Assembly: GCA_944320795.1 (NCBI GenBank)
Contig: CALUIU010000017.1
Coordinates: 1 to 63,028 of the forward strand
Direction of reading: 5' to 3'
DNA: 63,028 nucleotides
From: Candidatus Paraprevotella stercoravium
GTDB taxonomy: Bacteria > Bacteroidota > Bacteroidia > Bacteroidales > Bacteroidaceae
The notes under the pieces are model-generated. The model was not told where the DNA came from and searched no databases. It worked only from the letters and a program-made list of their open reading frames with translations. A program made the position numbers and the translations under genes. Below, piece after piece: positions 1 to 7,906 of the stretch (positions are counted from its first letter, which is position 1; each line of letters begins with the position of its first letter).

Positions 1-22
1 TGGGAGAGTAGGTAGCCGCCAC
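1..22 (+). rRNA. 5S ribosomal RNA, 3' end only (partial)
   Basis: The first bases of the window (TGGGAGAGTAGGT then GCCGCC) match the conserved 3' arm of bacterial 5S rRNA. The gene is cut by the window edge, so an rRNA operon transcribed on the plus strand must lie immediately upstream. The exact 3' end is approximate. The intrinsic terminator that follows about 12 bases later supports the call. Confidence 0.8.
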
Positions 23-33
23 TTTTACAGATG

Positions 34-72
34 AATCCCTTCAGAGAGCAATCTCCGGAGGGATTCTTTTTT
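34..72 (+). terminator. Intrinsic terminator of the rRNA operon
   Basis: AATCCCT...AGGGATT form the base of a roughly 14-bp hairpin with a GCAA tetraloop at about 48-51, containing one wobble pair and one mismatch. A run of T follows at 67-72. It directly follows the 5S 3' end. Confidence 0.85.
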
Positions 73-470
73 GTATTCCTTTCTTTCTGATTCCTAGGGT
101 GTACGGTTTCGGATCAGGGGGCTCACCCGATATTTAGTGGGGGAAAACTAATGGCGCATAAATGTTACCAGAGTTATTTCCTTTCTCGAGACGTTCAGTT
201 GTCTTTACTTTTGTAACCTCAGCATTTTCCTTTCTTCAGTTTCTTTTATTTCGTGGTTTTATTTGAATCACTCCATCTAATATTTAATTAGGTAAAAGAA
301 AAATGTTATACAAAGTTAAAAACAGAGAAACTAAAAGATTCTCCAAAAAGAAAATTGTTTTTTAGAGAAAAATTTATGAATTTTAGGGTACAGGTTCTCC
401 TTATATAAACAATACGAAGCAATCTGTTACCGGAAAAACAATTCATTTAATCTAATCAGGAGGAGCGAAT
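73..470. other. Intergenic region after the rRNA operon
   Basis: About 400 bases without a credible gene. The stretch from 230 on is strongly A+T rich. A plus-strand TACTTTTG at 206-213 fits the Bacteroidales -7 consensus but has no good upstream TTG. A minus-strand match (CAAAGTTA, 311-318) has no gene to serve. I see no tRNA or other structured RNA here. An AGGAGG-like site at 459-465 belongs to the next gene. Confidence 0.5.
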
Positions 471-1235
471 ATGAAGAAAAGAATCTTTTTAGCTTTAGTA
501 TTGGGGATTTGCCTTCCTTTTCTGTCTTGCCAGATGATGGCCGAGAATGACGCTAAGAGCTAAGTAGTGTTGTTGGATACAGCCCGTTATGATTATCAGG
601 TTGAGTTTTCTCGTAAGTTTCATTACCTGTTCTTGGATAAGGTACAATGGCCTCAGGGAGTAGCCGATACTCATAAGGTGGTGCAATGTGATGCAACGAT
701 TTCTTCTGAAGGGAAATTTACGGATGTCCGTATTACGGGTAGTGGAGGAGAAGCCTTTGATGCGGAAGTACAACGCGTCTTGAAGGAATTTCCACCCATT
801 CTTCCTGCTTGGAAGGACGGACAACCTGCCGCATCTGCCTGCAAGCTGACCCTGGTTTTTGACAAGGCTGAATGGGAAAAGCATGAAGCTGATGAAAAGG
901 TTGAGCAGGAAATGATAGATTCAGGTAAACTCCGTATTCATCCTTTTGAAAATCCAGAGTTTCCCGGTGGTATAGAAGCCTTGAAAAAATTTATGTATTC
1001 CTCTTTTGATGCCAATATGCCGAAAGGTTCGGTTATTTATACTTTCAGTATCGGTACCGACGGAAAGATGAGCAATATAGAGTGCGTTCGTTCTCCGGAA
1101 ACCTATACAGAAGCACAGCTACAGCAGGTTCATGATGTGATGGACAGGATGAGTAAAGAGATAAGATGGACCCCTGGTAAGGAATATGGGGCCTATCAGG
1201 AAATAAAATATTCTTTGCCTTTCCGTTTTAAGTAA
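471..1235 (+). pseudogene. TonB C-terminal-domain lipoprotein interrupted by an in-frame stop
   Basis: An ATG at 471, preceded by AGGAGG, opens a frame encoding a clear lipoprotein signal peptide (MKKRIFLALVLG... with lipobox LSC, Cys20). After 30 codons the frame hits TAA at 561-563. The same frame continues open for 222 more codons to the stop at 1235. The downstream part carries two TonB-C-like modules. The first covers about residues 40-140 of the conceptual protein. The second begins with an EFPGGIEAL motif, the usual entry to Bacteroidetes TonB-C domains. Such lipoproteins would sit in the cell envelope; their role is unknown. A GTG at 567 could restart translation but would give a protein without an export signal. 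I call a nonsense-disrupted gene. Alternatives are a base-call error or stop readthrough. Confidence 0.75.
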
Positions 1236-1296
1236 AAGAATCAGTAATATCTGCCGATATAGGAGCAGAGGGTGCTGAAGAGTAAAAAGATAAAAC

Positions 1297-1352
1297 GAAG
1301 GAGTACCTGACATCTGCTTTCCTGATGAGGAAGCAGAATCAGGCACTCCTTC
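1297..1352. terminator. Bidirectional terminator between convergent genes
   Basis: A long hairpin: GAAGGAGT...ACTCCTTC outside, CCTGA...TCAGG next, and CTGCTT...AAGCAG inside, with small internal bulges. It has A-rich sequence on the left and T-rich on the right. It separates the disrupted TonB-domain gene (plus) from the efflux operon (minus), whose last gene ends at 1386. Confidence 0.8.
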
Positions 1353-1385
1353 TTTATGTTGTCAATCTGTTAGCCCAGATTTTGT

Positions 1386-2594
1386 TTAGAGCTCAAATGC
1401 ATGCAAATCTGCAAGAGCTGTCTGATAATCTTTTTCCGTCTGAAGCAGATTCTTCCGGAAATCATAATAACGGGCCATCTCGTTCAGATAATCCATCAGA
1501 TTGATTTCTCCTTTCAGAAGAGCTTCTTTCATCAGCGGTATGGTGTTCAGGCTGCCTAAAGCCTCTTGTTGCATCTGTAGAGACTTTTTCAATTCAACGG
1601 ACTGCACATACTGTGCTTTCAGGTTGTTGTACACTCTCTGGCGTGCATCTGAAACCGTACTCTGGGCTGCTTCTACATCGAGCTTGCTTTTCTTTACCTT
1701 GTTTTTGTTTTCCCACAGAGGGATGCTCATGCCGATGGCAAAGCCCTGCATCCGCTCTGTTTCTGTAAATTCGCCCGTATAGCCGACAGATAATGATGGA
1801 ATCATCTCGCTTTTGGTAGCTCGTACGCTTTTCTTTTTCAACTCCAGATCTTTCTGATAATAGTTCAGTTCCGGTACTGATGCTTCCATCTGTTGAAACC
1901 AGTTGTCGAAATTTTCGGGCAGCGCTAAAGGAGATAGACTCCATTCCGGCGACAGGCTGACGGTGTTTCCTCCGTTCAGTCCGTATAAGTCCTGAAGAAG
2001 CACTTCCTTTTGAGCGTTTGTATTCCGGATTTCGGTAGCGATAGCCGCACGGTTCAGTTTGCTTCGGTTCACGTCCAGCACATTTCCGCTTCCGTTGCGG
2101 AGCAGTGTTTCGTAAATACTTACCAAAGAATCCGCGTCGGTCAGTTGTGTGTTCAGCTCTTGCAGCATTCGGTTGCAGAAAGAAATCTCAATCAGCTTTT
2201 TCTGTGCTTCCAGCAGAACGGCATTGCGCGTTTGGCGGAAACTGATTTCAGCCAGTTCGTTTTTGGTGCGTGCCAGCTGTTTTTTCTGTCCGCTGATGAC
2301 GCTCCATTCCAGTTCCTGTGTCACGCTGACTTCTTTTCCTTTCTCTCCCGGCTTACGTGTGTTCCATTTATGTTCGAACTCCACTTCCGGGTTTTTCAGA
2401 TTCAACCCAGTCTTGTTGTCCATTATGGTGGCTGACAGAGTTTTCTGTGCGGCAATGATCTGCGTGTTGTTCTGTTCGATCAGATCCAGAACCTCGTCCG
2501 AGCTGTTCTGTCCGTAAGCCATTCCCGAACAGAGCAGGCAACCGGAGATCAGGGTGCGCAACACATTCTTATAAGATATATATAATGTGGTCAT
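1386..2594 (-). CDS. TolC-family outer-membrane channel of a metal efflux pump
   Basis: This 402-residue protein has an N-terminal signal peptide (cleavage probably after SGMAYG, about residue 28) and long alternating helical, Gln/Glu/Lys-rich stretches. It shows the internal duplication typical of outer-membrane efflux proteins of the CusC/CzcC type. A PSLSVGYTGEF segment resembles the family's beta-barrel strands. It would form the exit duct of a tripartite pump in the outer membrane. It starts 11 bases after the pump gene and is the last gene of the operon. The metal exported cannot be read from this subunit. Confidence 0.88.
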   Translation of the reverse strand: MTTLYISYKNVLRTLISGCLLCSGMAYGQNSSDEVLDLIEQNNTQIIAAQKTLSATIMDNKTGLNLKNPEVEFEHKWNTRKPGEKGKEVSVTQELEWSVISGQKKQLARTKNELAEISFRQTRNAVLLEAQKKLIEISFCNRMLQELNTQLTDADSLVSIYETLLRNGSGNVLDVNRSKLNRAAIATEIRNTNAQKEVLLQDLYGLNGGNTVSLSPEWSLSPLALPENFDNWFQQMEASVPELNYYQKDLELKKKSVRATKSEMIPSLSVGYTGEFTETERMQGFAIGMSIPLWENKNKVKKSKLDVEAAQSTVSDARQRVYNNLKAQYVQSVELKKSLQMQQEALGSLNTIPLMKEALLKGEINLMDYLNEMARYYDFRKNLLQTEKDYQTALADLHAFEL

Positions 2595-2605
2595 AACTAA
2601 ATGTC

Positions 2606-5600
2606 TTATTGTTTCTTTTCATTTTTGGAGATCAGCAGATAAACCACCGGTATGACGAACGCGTTCAGCAAGGTACTGCTGAGCAGACCGCCGAGCATCA
2701 CCTTGGCCATCGGACTTTGGATTTCATTTCCCGGCAGGTCGCTTCCGATCACCAGCGGGATCAGGGCCAGTGCAGAAGTCAGAGCCGTCATCAGAATCGG
2801 GTTCAGACGGTCGAGCGATCCTTTCACAATGCTTTCATGCAGGGAAAGTCCTTCGTGGCGCAGTTCATTGTAGCGGTCGATCAGCAAGATACCGTTACGG
2901 GTAGCGATACCGAACAGAGAGATGAATCCGATAATGGCCGGAATGCTGATAATGCCATCCGTACATTTTACCGCTACAATACCACCAATCAGAGCCAGCG
3001 GCAAGTTAATCAGTACCACAGCCGACTGCTTGACATGATGGAACTGGTTATACAGCAGCATGAAGATGATCAGGATAGACAGTAAAGAGGTGATACCCAG
3101 GATTCGGCTGGCTGCCTGTTCGCTTTCAAACTGACCGCCATATTCAATGTGGTATCCTTCGGGCAGTGCGATCTTCTCGTCAATGGTCTTCTGAATATCT
3201 GAAACCACACTGTGCAGGTCGCGGTCGGCCACGTTGGCAGATACGACAATCTTTCGGGCCACATTCTCACGGTTGATGGTATTCGGACCGGAAGCGGAAC
3301 GTACTTCGGCCAAGGCTTCCAAGGGTACCTTGCCGTTTGGAGTATCCAATACCAGGTCACGGATGTTGTCAATGGTGTGGCGACTCTCCTCTCCAGCCTT
3401 TACGGTCAGGTCGAAAGCCTTGTTGCCCTCATAAACCTGTGACACGACCACACCGTTGAGCAATACCTCAATGCTGCGGGCAAATTCAGCAGGAGACACT
3501 CCGTAGCGGGCCAGCATTTCGCGTTTCGGCAGAATCTGCAACTGCGGACGTTCGATCTGCTGTTCCACATTCAAGTCAACGACTCCTTCCACACCGGCAA
3601 TCTCCTCTTTGATCTGGTTACCGAGACGGAACATGGTGTTCAGATCCGTACCGAACAGTTTGATGGCGATGTTTGACTGCGTACCGCTGAGCATGGCGTC
3701 GATACGATGCGAGATGGGTTGTCCGATTTCGATGTTCACTCCGGAGAGTTCACCCAATTTATGGCGCACTTCTTCCAGGAACTCCGACTTGCTTCGGTCT
3801 TTCAGTTCAAACGGAGCTTCGATTTCCGAGGTATTGACACCCAGAGCATGTTCGTCCAGTTCGGCGCGTCCGGTCTTTCGGGCCACATTCTTGATTTCAG
3901 GAACAGTCAGCAGCAGTTTTTCCGCTTGCAGTCCGATGCGGTTGCTTTCTTCCAAGGAAACGCCCGGAAGGGTGCTGACGTTGATGGTGAGTGAACCTTC
4001 GTTAAATGCCGGAAGGAAGCTGCGTCCCAAGGTAAAGAACAGGGCAATGGCTATAATCAGACAGGCACCGGTGCATCCCAATACCCAATTCTTGTGTCGG
4101 ATAGCCTGTTCCAGAGCACGGTGATAACCGCTCTTCAGTTTTTGCACGACCCAAGGTTCCTTGTTTTCTTTTTCGTCCAGTTTCTTGTTCTTATCGTTCA
4201 GCAGATAGCTGCAGAGCACTGGAGTAAGCGTCAGTGCTACGGCGGTGCTGGCAAACAAAGAGATGACGAAAGAGATACCCAGCGGTACCAGCATACGTCC
4301 CTCCATACCGCTCAGGAAGAACAGAGGCAGGAAGCTGGCAACGATAATCAGGGTACTGTTCAGAATCGGGATACGCACCTCTTTTGAAGCATCGAACACA
4401 ATCTGTTTGATCGGTTTGCGTTCCTCTGGAGGCAGCATACGGTTTTCGCGCAGATGGCGGAACACATTCTCCACATCTACAATGGCATCGTCCACCAGCG
4501 AACCGATGGCAATGGCCATACCTCCGATACTCATTGTATTGATGGTCAGTCCCAGCAGATGCATCACTAAAATTGTGATGAGCAGGGAAATCGGGATGGT
4601 CACCAGAGAAATGATGGTGGTACGTGCATTCATCAGGAAGATAAAGAGCACGATGACTACGAAGATGGCTCCTTCAATCAGAGAGCGTTGGATGTTTCCA
4701 ATGGAATTGTTGATAAAAGAGCTCTGACGGAAAATCTGACTGTCCATACGCACGTCGGCCGGAAGTTCTTTTTTCAGGTTTTCCAGAGAACGGTCCAGTT
4801 GGTCGGTCAGTTCCAGTGTGCTGACATTCGGCTGTTTGGTTACGGTAACCAGTACTGCCGGATTGGCCCGGTTGGAGGCCATACCCGTTTTGGGAGATTT
4901 GGCACCGATTTTCAGTTCGGCAATGTCCTGCAACAGGATCGGAGAGCCGTTGATGTTTTTAATCACGGTCTGCGCCAGCTCTTCGGTCTGATTCGTCTGC
5001 ACCACACCGCGCACGATATATTCATTTCCATATTCATAATGAATGCCGCCGCTGACATTGGTATTGACATTCTCCAGCTGTTCCATGACTTCGGATAAGG
5101 TGATTCTATAGTGTTTCATCTTTTCCGGTTGGAGCAGAATCTGATATTCTTTGGCATCACCTCCGATGACAGCCACCTGTGCCACACCTCCGGTAGAAAG
5201 CAGACGTGGACGGATGGTCCAGTCGGCAAAGGTGCGCAACTCTTCCAGTGATGTAGAGTCGGCGGTAAGACCGATGATCATCATTTCGCCCAGGATGGAA
5301 GACTGCGGACCCAGTACCGGTTCGCTGACTCCTTCGGGCAACTGATCGCCCAGTACGGCCAGCTTCTCGGACACAATCTGACGCGCACGGTAGATTTCGG
5401 TATCCCAGTCAAATTCCACCCAAACGATGGAGAAACCTGTAGTACTCTGTGAGCGTACGCGGCGCACGCCGGTAGCTCCGTTCACGGCAGTTTCCACCGG
5501 AAAGGTAACCAGTTTCTCCACTTCTTCGGGCGCCATACCTCCGGCTTCGGTCATCACAACGACGGTGGGCGCATTCAGATCCGGAAAGACGTCCACTTCC

Positions 5601-5701
5601 ATTTTCTGAACGACAAAAATGCCGCTCAGCACAACCAACACTCCGACAATCAGAACCGCCAGACGGTTGTGCAGTGCTGTTTGAATGATTTTATTCAGCA
5701 T
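2606..5701 (-). CDS. Heavy-metal efflux RND pump, CusA/CzcA family
   Basis: At 1031 residues this is the normal RND length, with one membrane helix at about residues 12-32, a large periplasmic loop, a helix block at about 345-500, a second loop and a C-terminal helix block. The HME-type transmembrane motif VDDAIVDVEN (about 403-412) supplies acidic residues for proton relay. EVDVFPDLNAPTV and GMAPEEVEKLVTFPVE near the N-terminus are signatures of metal-exporting RND proteins. It would drive proton-coupled export of metal cations from the periplasm or cytoplasm through the adaptor and TolC-like partners on either side. The relay motif does not clearly match either the monovalent (Cu/Ag) or the CzcA-type version, so substrate remains open. 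Confidence 0.93.
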   Translation of the reverse strand: MLNKIIQTALHNRLAVLIVGVLVVLSGIFVVQKMEVDVFPDLNAPTVVVMTEAGGMAPEEVEKLVTFPVETAVNGATGVRRVRSQSTTGFSIVWVEFDWDTEIYRARQIVSEKLAVLGDQLPEGVSEPVLGPQSSILGEMMIIGLTADSTSLEELRTFADWTIRPRLLSTGGVAQVAVIGGDAKEYQILLQPEKMKHYRITLSEVMEQLENVNTNVSGGIHYEYGNEYIVRGVVQTNQTEELAQTVIKNINGSPILLQDIAELKIGAKSPKTGMASNRANPAVLVTVTKQPNVSTLELTDQLDRSLENLKKELPADVRMDSQIFRQSSFINNSIGNIQRSLIEGAIFVVIVLFIFLMNARTTIISLVTIPISLLITILVMHLLGLTINTMSIGGMAIAIGSLVDDAIVDVENVFRHLRENRMLPPEERKPIKQIVFDASKEVRIPILNSTLIIVASFLPLFFLSGMEGRMLVPLGISFVISLFASTAVALTLTPVLCSYLLNDKNKKLDEKENKEPWVVQKLKSGYHRALEQAIRHKNWVLGCTGACLIIAIALFFTLGRSFLPAFNEGSLTINVSTLPGVSLEESNRIGLQAEKLLLTVPEIKNVARKTGRAELDEHALGVNTSEIEAPFELKDRSKSEFLEEVRHKLGELSGVNIEIGQPISHRIDAMLSGTQSNIAIKLFGTDLNTMFRLGNQIKEEIAGVEGVVDLNVEQQIERPQLQILPKREMLARYGVSPAEFARSIEVLLNGVVVSQVYEGNKAFDLTVKAGEESRHTIDNIRDLVLDTPNGKVPLEALAEVRSASGPNTINRENVARKIVVSANVADRDLHSVVSDIQKTIDEKIALPEGYHIEYGGQFESEQAASRILGITSLLSILIIFMLLYNQFHHVKQSAVVLINLPLALIGGIVAVKCTDGIISIPAIIGFISLFGIATRNGILLIDRYNELRHEGLSLHESIVKGSLDRLNPILMTALTSALALIPLVIGSDLPGNEIQSPMAKVMLGGLLSSTLLNAFVIPVVYLLISKNEKKQ

Positions 5702-5731
5702 AATTCGTTTTTGTCAAGGTTAGTAAATGGA

Positions 5732-6874
5732 TTAGTGATTATGATTGTGACCTTCTGGGATGGTTCCGCTCTGTGAAGCCAGCTTCACGTGGATGGCTCC
5801 CTGAGTCACGACTTTCTCATTGGGCTGAATACCTTTCAGAATTTCGATGCGTACTCCGTCCTGTCCGCCGGTTTTTACTTCTCTTTTCTCGTAGTGTTCT
5901 TTATCCTTCTGTACGTATACAAAGAATACTCCCTGCTCTTCGGTCAGTGCGGTGAGCGGAACAGTCAGTGCTTCACGCTGCTCATTGCCCAAAAGCCATA
6001 TTTCCGCAAAACTTCCGGGCAGGATGTTGCCTACATTATTACATTCAAAGATAACCGGTACATAGAAAGTACCTTCCGGCATGCTCTTGCCCGAAGACAG
6101 CAGGCGTCCGCCGATGCTGTCCAGACACATGGTCTGCTGTGAGGCTTCCGTACGGAAGTTGGCGCTGCGTACCTGGTTCAGGAAGGCATAATGACGCTCG
6201 CTGACTTCGGCACGGATTTGAAGTTTCTGATTTTGTGTGATGATGGCCAGCGGTTGTCCTACGGTAACATAATCTCCCGGCCGCACCAGAATCTGTTTGA
6301 TGAATCCGCTCTGGTTGGCGGCTACGCTCATTCCGCTTCCGCTCTTCTTCAGTCCCATTCCTGAGAGACTTTCGCGGGCCAGATCGCGGCGCAGTTTGAT
6401 CTGTTCAAATTCCTTTTGGCTGATAATCTGTTTTTGTACCAGCTCTTCGGCACGCTTCAGTTCACTTTCCGCATTGGCCAGATCCAGACGGGCCTTTTCA
6501 ATCGGGTCACCGTTTTCCACTCCTTTGGAGGATATGCTGAAAAGCGTTTGTCCGGCTCTTACGGCATTGCCTTCATACAGGTTACCGCTGTAAGTAACCA
6601 ATCCGTTGGTCGTAGCGGCAACGGTCTTTTCGTTTCCGTTGGCAGCCAGAACCTTTCCTCCTACCTTGATGGCAGGGCTGAAGCTGCTTTTTACAACCGT
6701 TTCTGTTTTCAGACCGATTTTTTCTGCCTGGTGCGGATCCAGAACAATCACCCCTTCATGGTCATGTTCTTCGTGTTTTTCTTCTTCCGCGGCATGATTG
6801 TGCGAACAACTCAAGGTTGTTCCGGCGGCCAGCAGGAAAGCCAGTCGCAAGATGTTTTTAGATAAATGATTCAT
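5732..6874 (-). CDS. Periplasmic adaptor (membrane-fusion) lipoprotein of the metal RND pump
   Basis: The 380-residue protein begins with a lipoprotein signal ending LSC (Cys23), followed by a His/Glu-rich segment (SHNHAAEEEKHEEHDHEG). It ends in another His-rich tail (GHNHNH). Between these lie an HlyD/CusB-like core with a biotinyl-lipoyl half motif (about 70-105), a coiled-coil hairpin rich in Glu/Lys (about 125-180) and beta domains. It links the RND pump to the TolC-like channel and may pick up metal in the periplasm. The two His-rich ends suit Zn, Cu, Ni or Co. The pump gene starts 30 bases after its stop. Confidence 0.9.
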   Translation of the reverse strand: MNHLSKNILRLAFLLAAGTTLSCSHNHAAEEEKHEEHDHEGVIVLDPHQAEKIGLKTETVVKSSFSPAIKVGGKVLAANGNEKTVAATTNGLVTYSGNLYEGNAVRAGQTLFSISSKGVENGDPIEKARLDLANAESELKRAEELVQKQIISQKEFEQIKLRRDLARESLSGMGLKKSGSGMSVAANQSGFIKQILVRPGDYVTVGQPLAIITQNQKLQIRAEVSERHYAFLNQVRSANFRTEASQQTMCLDSIGGRLLSSGKSMPEGTFYVPVIFECNNVGNILPGSFAEIWLLGNEQREALTVPLTALTEEQGVFFVYVQKDKEHYEKREVKTGGQDGVRIEILKGIQPNEKVVTQGAIHVKLASQSGTIPEGHNHNH

Positions 6875-6928
6875 ATATTGTATTTTAAGATATTATTCTT
6901 GAACTTTTCTGATGCGTTATGAGCATCC

Positions 6929-6953
6929 TTGTATACCGGAAACGGGTATACAA
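6929..6953. promoter_or_regulatory. Perfect 9-bp inverted repeat between the first two efflux genes
   Basis: TTGTATACC and GGTATACAA are exact reverse complements separated by GGAAACG. The hairpin lies 54 bases upstream of the adaptor start and has no T-run, so it is not a standard terminator. It could be an operator for a dimeric regulator, or an RNA stem affecting relative expression of the two genes. Confidence 0.5.
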
Positions 6954-7007
6954 AGTCTTTTCTGTCTATACATTGCATACGAACAGACAGAAAAATAGAT
7001 GGAAAAC

Positions 7008-7430
7008 TTAAAATACAAGAGAAGGAGGGGCCCTCAGGCCATGATCGGGAAAGAGGCCGGAACATGGGCCGCGCGGAGTGTTATCCGCCAGAAAACGCTT
7101 TTTGCGGTTTTCCGCAAAAAAGAAAGAATATTCAAAGGGTGCCCGACAGACATCTTTGACAAGACGGATATCCTGTTGCAACACCGTTTTCTTTATAGAT
7201 TTTTCCACTCCCAGAACTTTGCCCGAATGACAATGGCAAGGTGTGTCCTGACTGTTGGCATCCGTCGGGTGGCAAGTCGTTCCTTTGTGGCAATGGTTGT
7301 GCAGCATCAGATGCTCCCAGCCCAGACAGATATGCGTGGACTGATGATGGTGGTATCCTGCCAGAGAGAACACCATCACGGCCCAAAGAGCTATGCGGAG
7401 ACAAAGTTTATGAAATAATGATTGCTGCAT
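7008..7430 (-). CDS. Small His/Cys-rich exported protein heading the metal efflux operon
   Basis: This is a 140-residue protein if translation starts at the ATG at 7430. An upstream in-frame ATG at 7499 lies above the promoter, so it is unlikely. A signal peptide-like segment (LCLRIALWAVMVFSLAG) is followed by a dense metal-ligand cluster: YHHHQSTHICLGWEHL, LHNHCHKGTTCHP, then PCHCHSGK. The C-terminal half has few ligands and is basic. The product is probably periplasmic. Its position as first gene of the efflux operon suggests a metal-binding chaperone or sensor. It may belong to a Bacteroidales DUF family (I considered DUF6769), but I cannot verify that. A 133-base gap containing an inverted repeat separates it from the adaptor gene. 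Confidence 0.65.
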   Translation of the reverse strand: MQQSLFHKLCLRIALWAVMVFSLAGYHHHQSTHICLGWEHLMLHNHCHKGTTCHPTDANSQDTPCHCHSGKVLGVEKSIKKTVLQQDIRLVKDVCRAPFEYSFFFAENRKKRFLADNTPRGPCSGLFPDHGLRAPPSLVF

Positions 7431-7448
7431 GATTTTATTTTTCTGTTG

Positions 7449-7480
7449 CAAAAATACGATAAAATCCCGGAGCATACAAC
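7449..7480 (-). promoter_or_regulatory. Promoter of the metal efflux operon
   Basis: On the minus strand, TATTTTTG (7456-7449) is an exact match to the Bacteroidales -7 box. A TTG (7479-7477) lies 20 bases upstream as the -33 element. The predicted start of transcription is a few bases above the ATG at 7430, so the leader is very short. Confidence 0.65.
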
Positions 7481-7540
7481 AGGGAAACATCTTTTGCAAC
7501 CAGATTGCATTACTTTCCTTGTCAGGTCAGGGAAAGCGGT

Positions 7541-7900
7541 TTATTTCAAGGTCTTATAAGAAAGAATGTGCCAGGAAATGGCTGCGGCCAGCAAGAGCAG
7601 TCCGATGCGTATCCAGAGATAGGGTACTACCCCGAAGGCGGCAATGAGCATGGTAATCCAGACCATGCTCACCGAGATGATCTTCGCTTTCAGAGGAATG
7701 GCCTTGTGTTCTCTGAAGTTACGGATATAGGGCCCCATCTGTTTATGATTGATAAGCCATTGATAGAGTCGGGGAGAGCTTCGGAAAAAGCAGGCTGCTG
7801 CCAACAGCAGGAATGGAGTTGTGGGCAGCAGAGGTAGAAAAATCCCCATAATACCCAGAATCATGGCCATACAGCCGCATACAATCAGCAATACTCTCAT
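7541..7900 (-). CDS. DUF454 (YbaN-like) inner-membrane protein
   Basis: The 119-residue protein has an N-terminal membrane helix pair (about residues 3-38, including LGIMGIFLPLLPTTPFLLLAAACFFRSSP), a short soluble linker with the PRLYQWLINHKQMGPYI segment, and two more helices (about 72-112). The G-x-F-LPLLPTTPF-L-AA-CF-RSSP pattern is the DUF454/YbaN signature. Function is not known. It starts 6 bases after the recQ stop and is the last gene of the recJ-recQ transcript. Confidence 0.85.
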   Translation of the reverse strand: MRVLLIVCGCMAMILGIMGIFLPLLPTTPFLLLAAACFFRSSPRLYQWLINHKQMGPYIRNFREHKAIPLKAKIISVSMVWITMLIAAFGVVPYLWIRIGLLLLAAAISWHILSYKTLK

Positions 7901-7906
7901 ATTCGT

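Noticed and set aside
311-318. Minus-strand -7 box (TAACTTTG) in the post-rRNA gap
   Set aside because: No minus-strand gene lies downstream of it, and there is no -33 element.
561-563. Selenocysteine or programmed stop readthrough in the TonB-C lipoprotein
   Set aside because: The codon is TAA, not TGA, and I see no stem downstream that would suggest recoding. Mutation is simpler.
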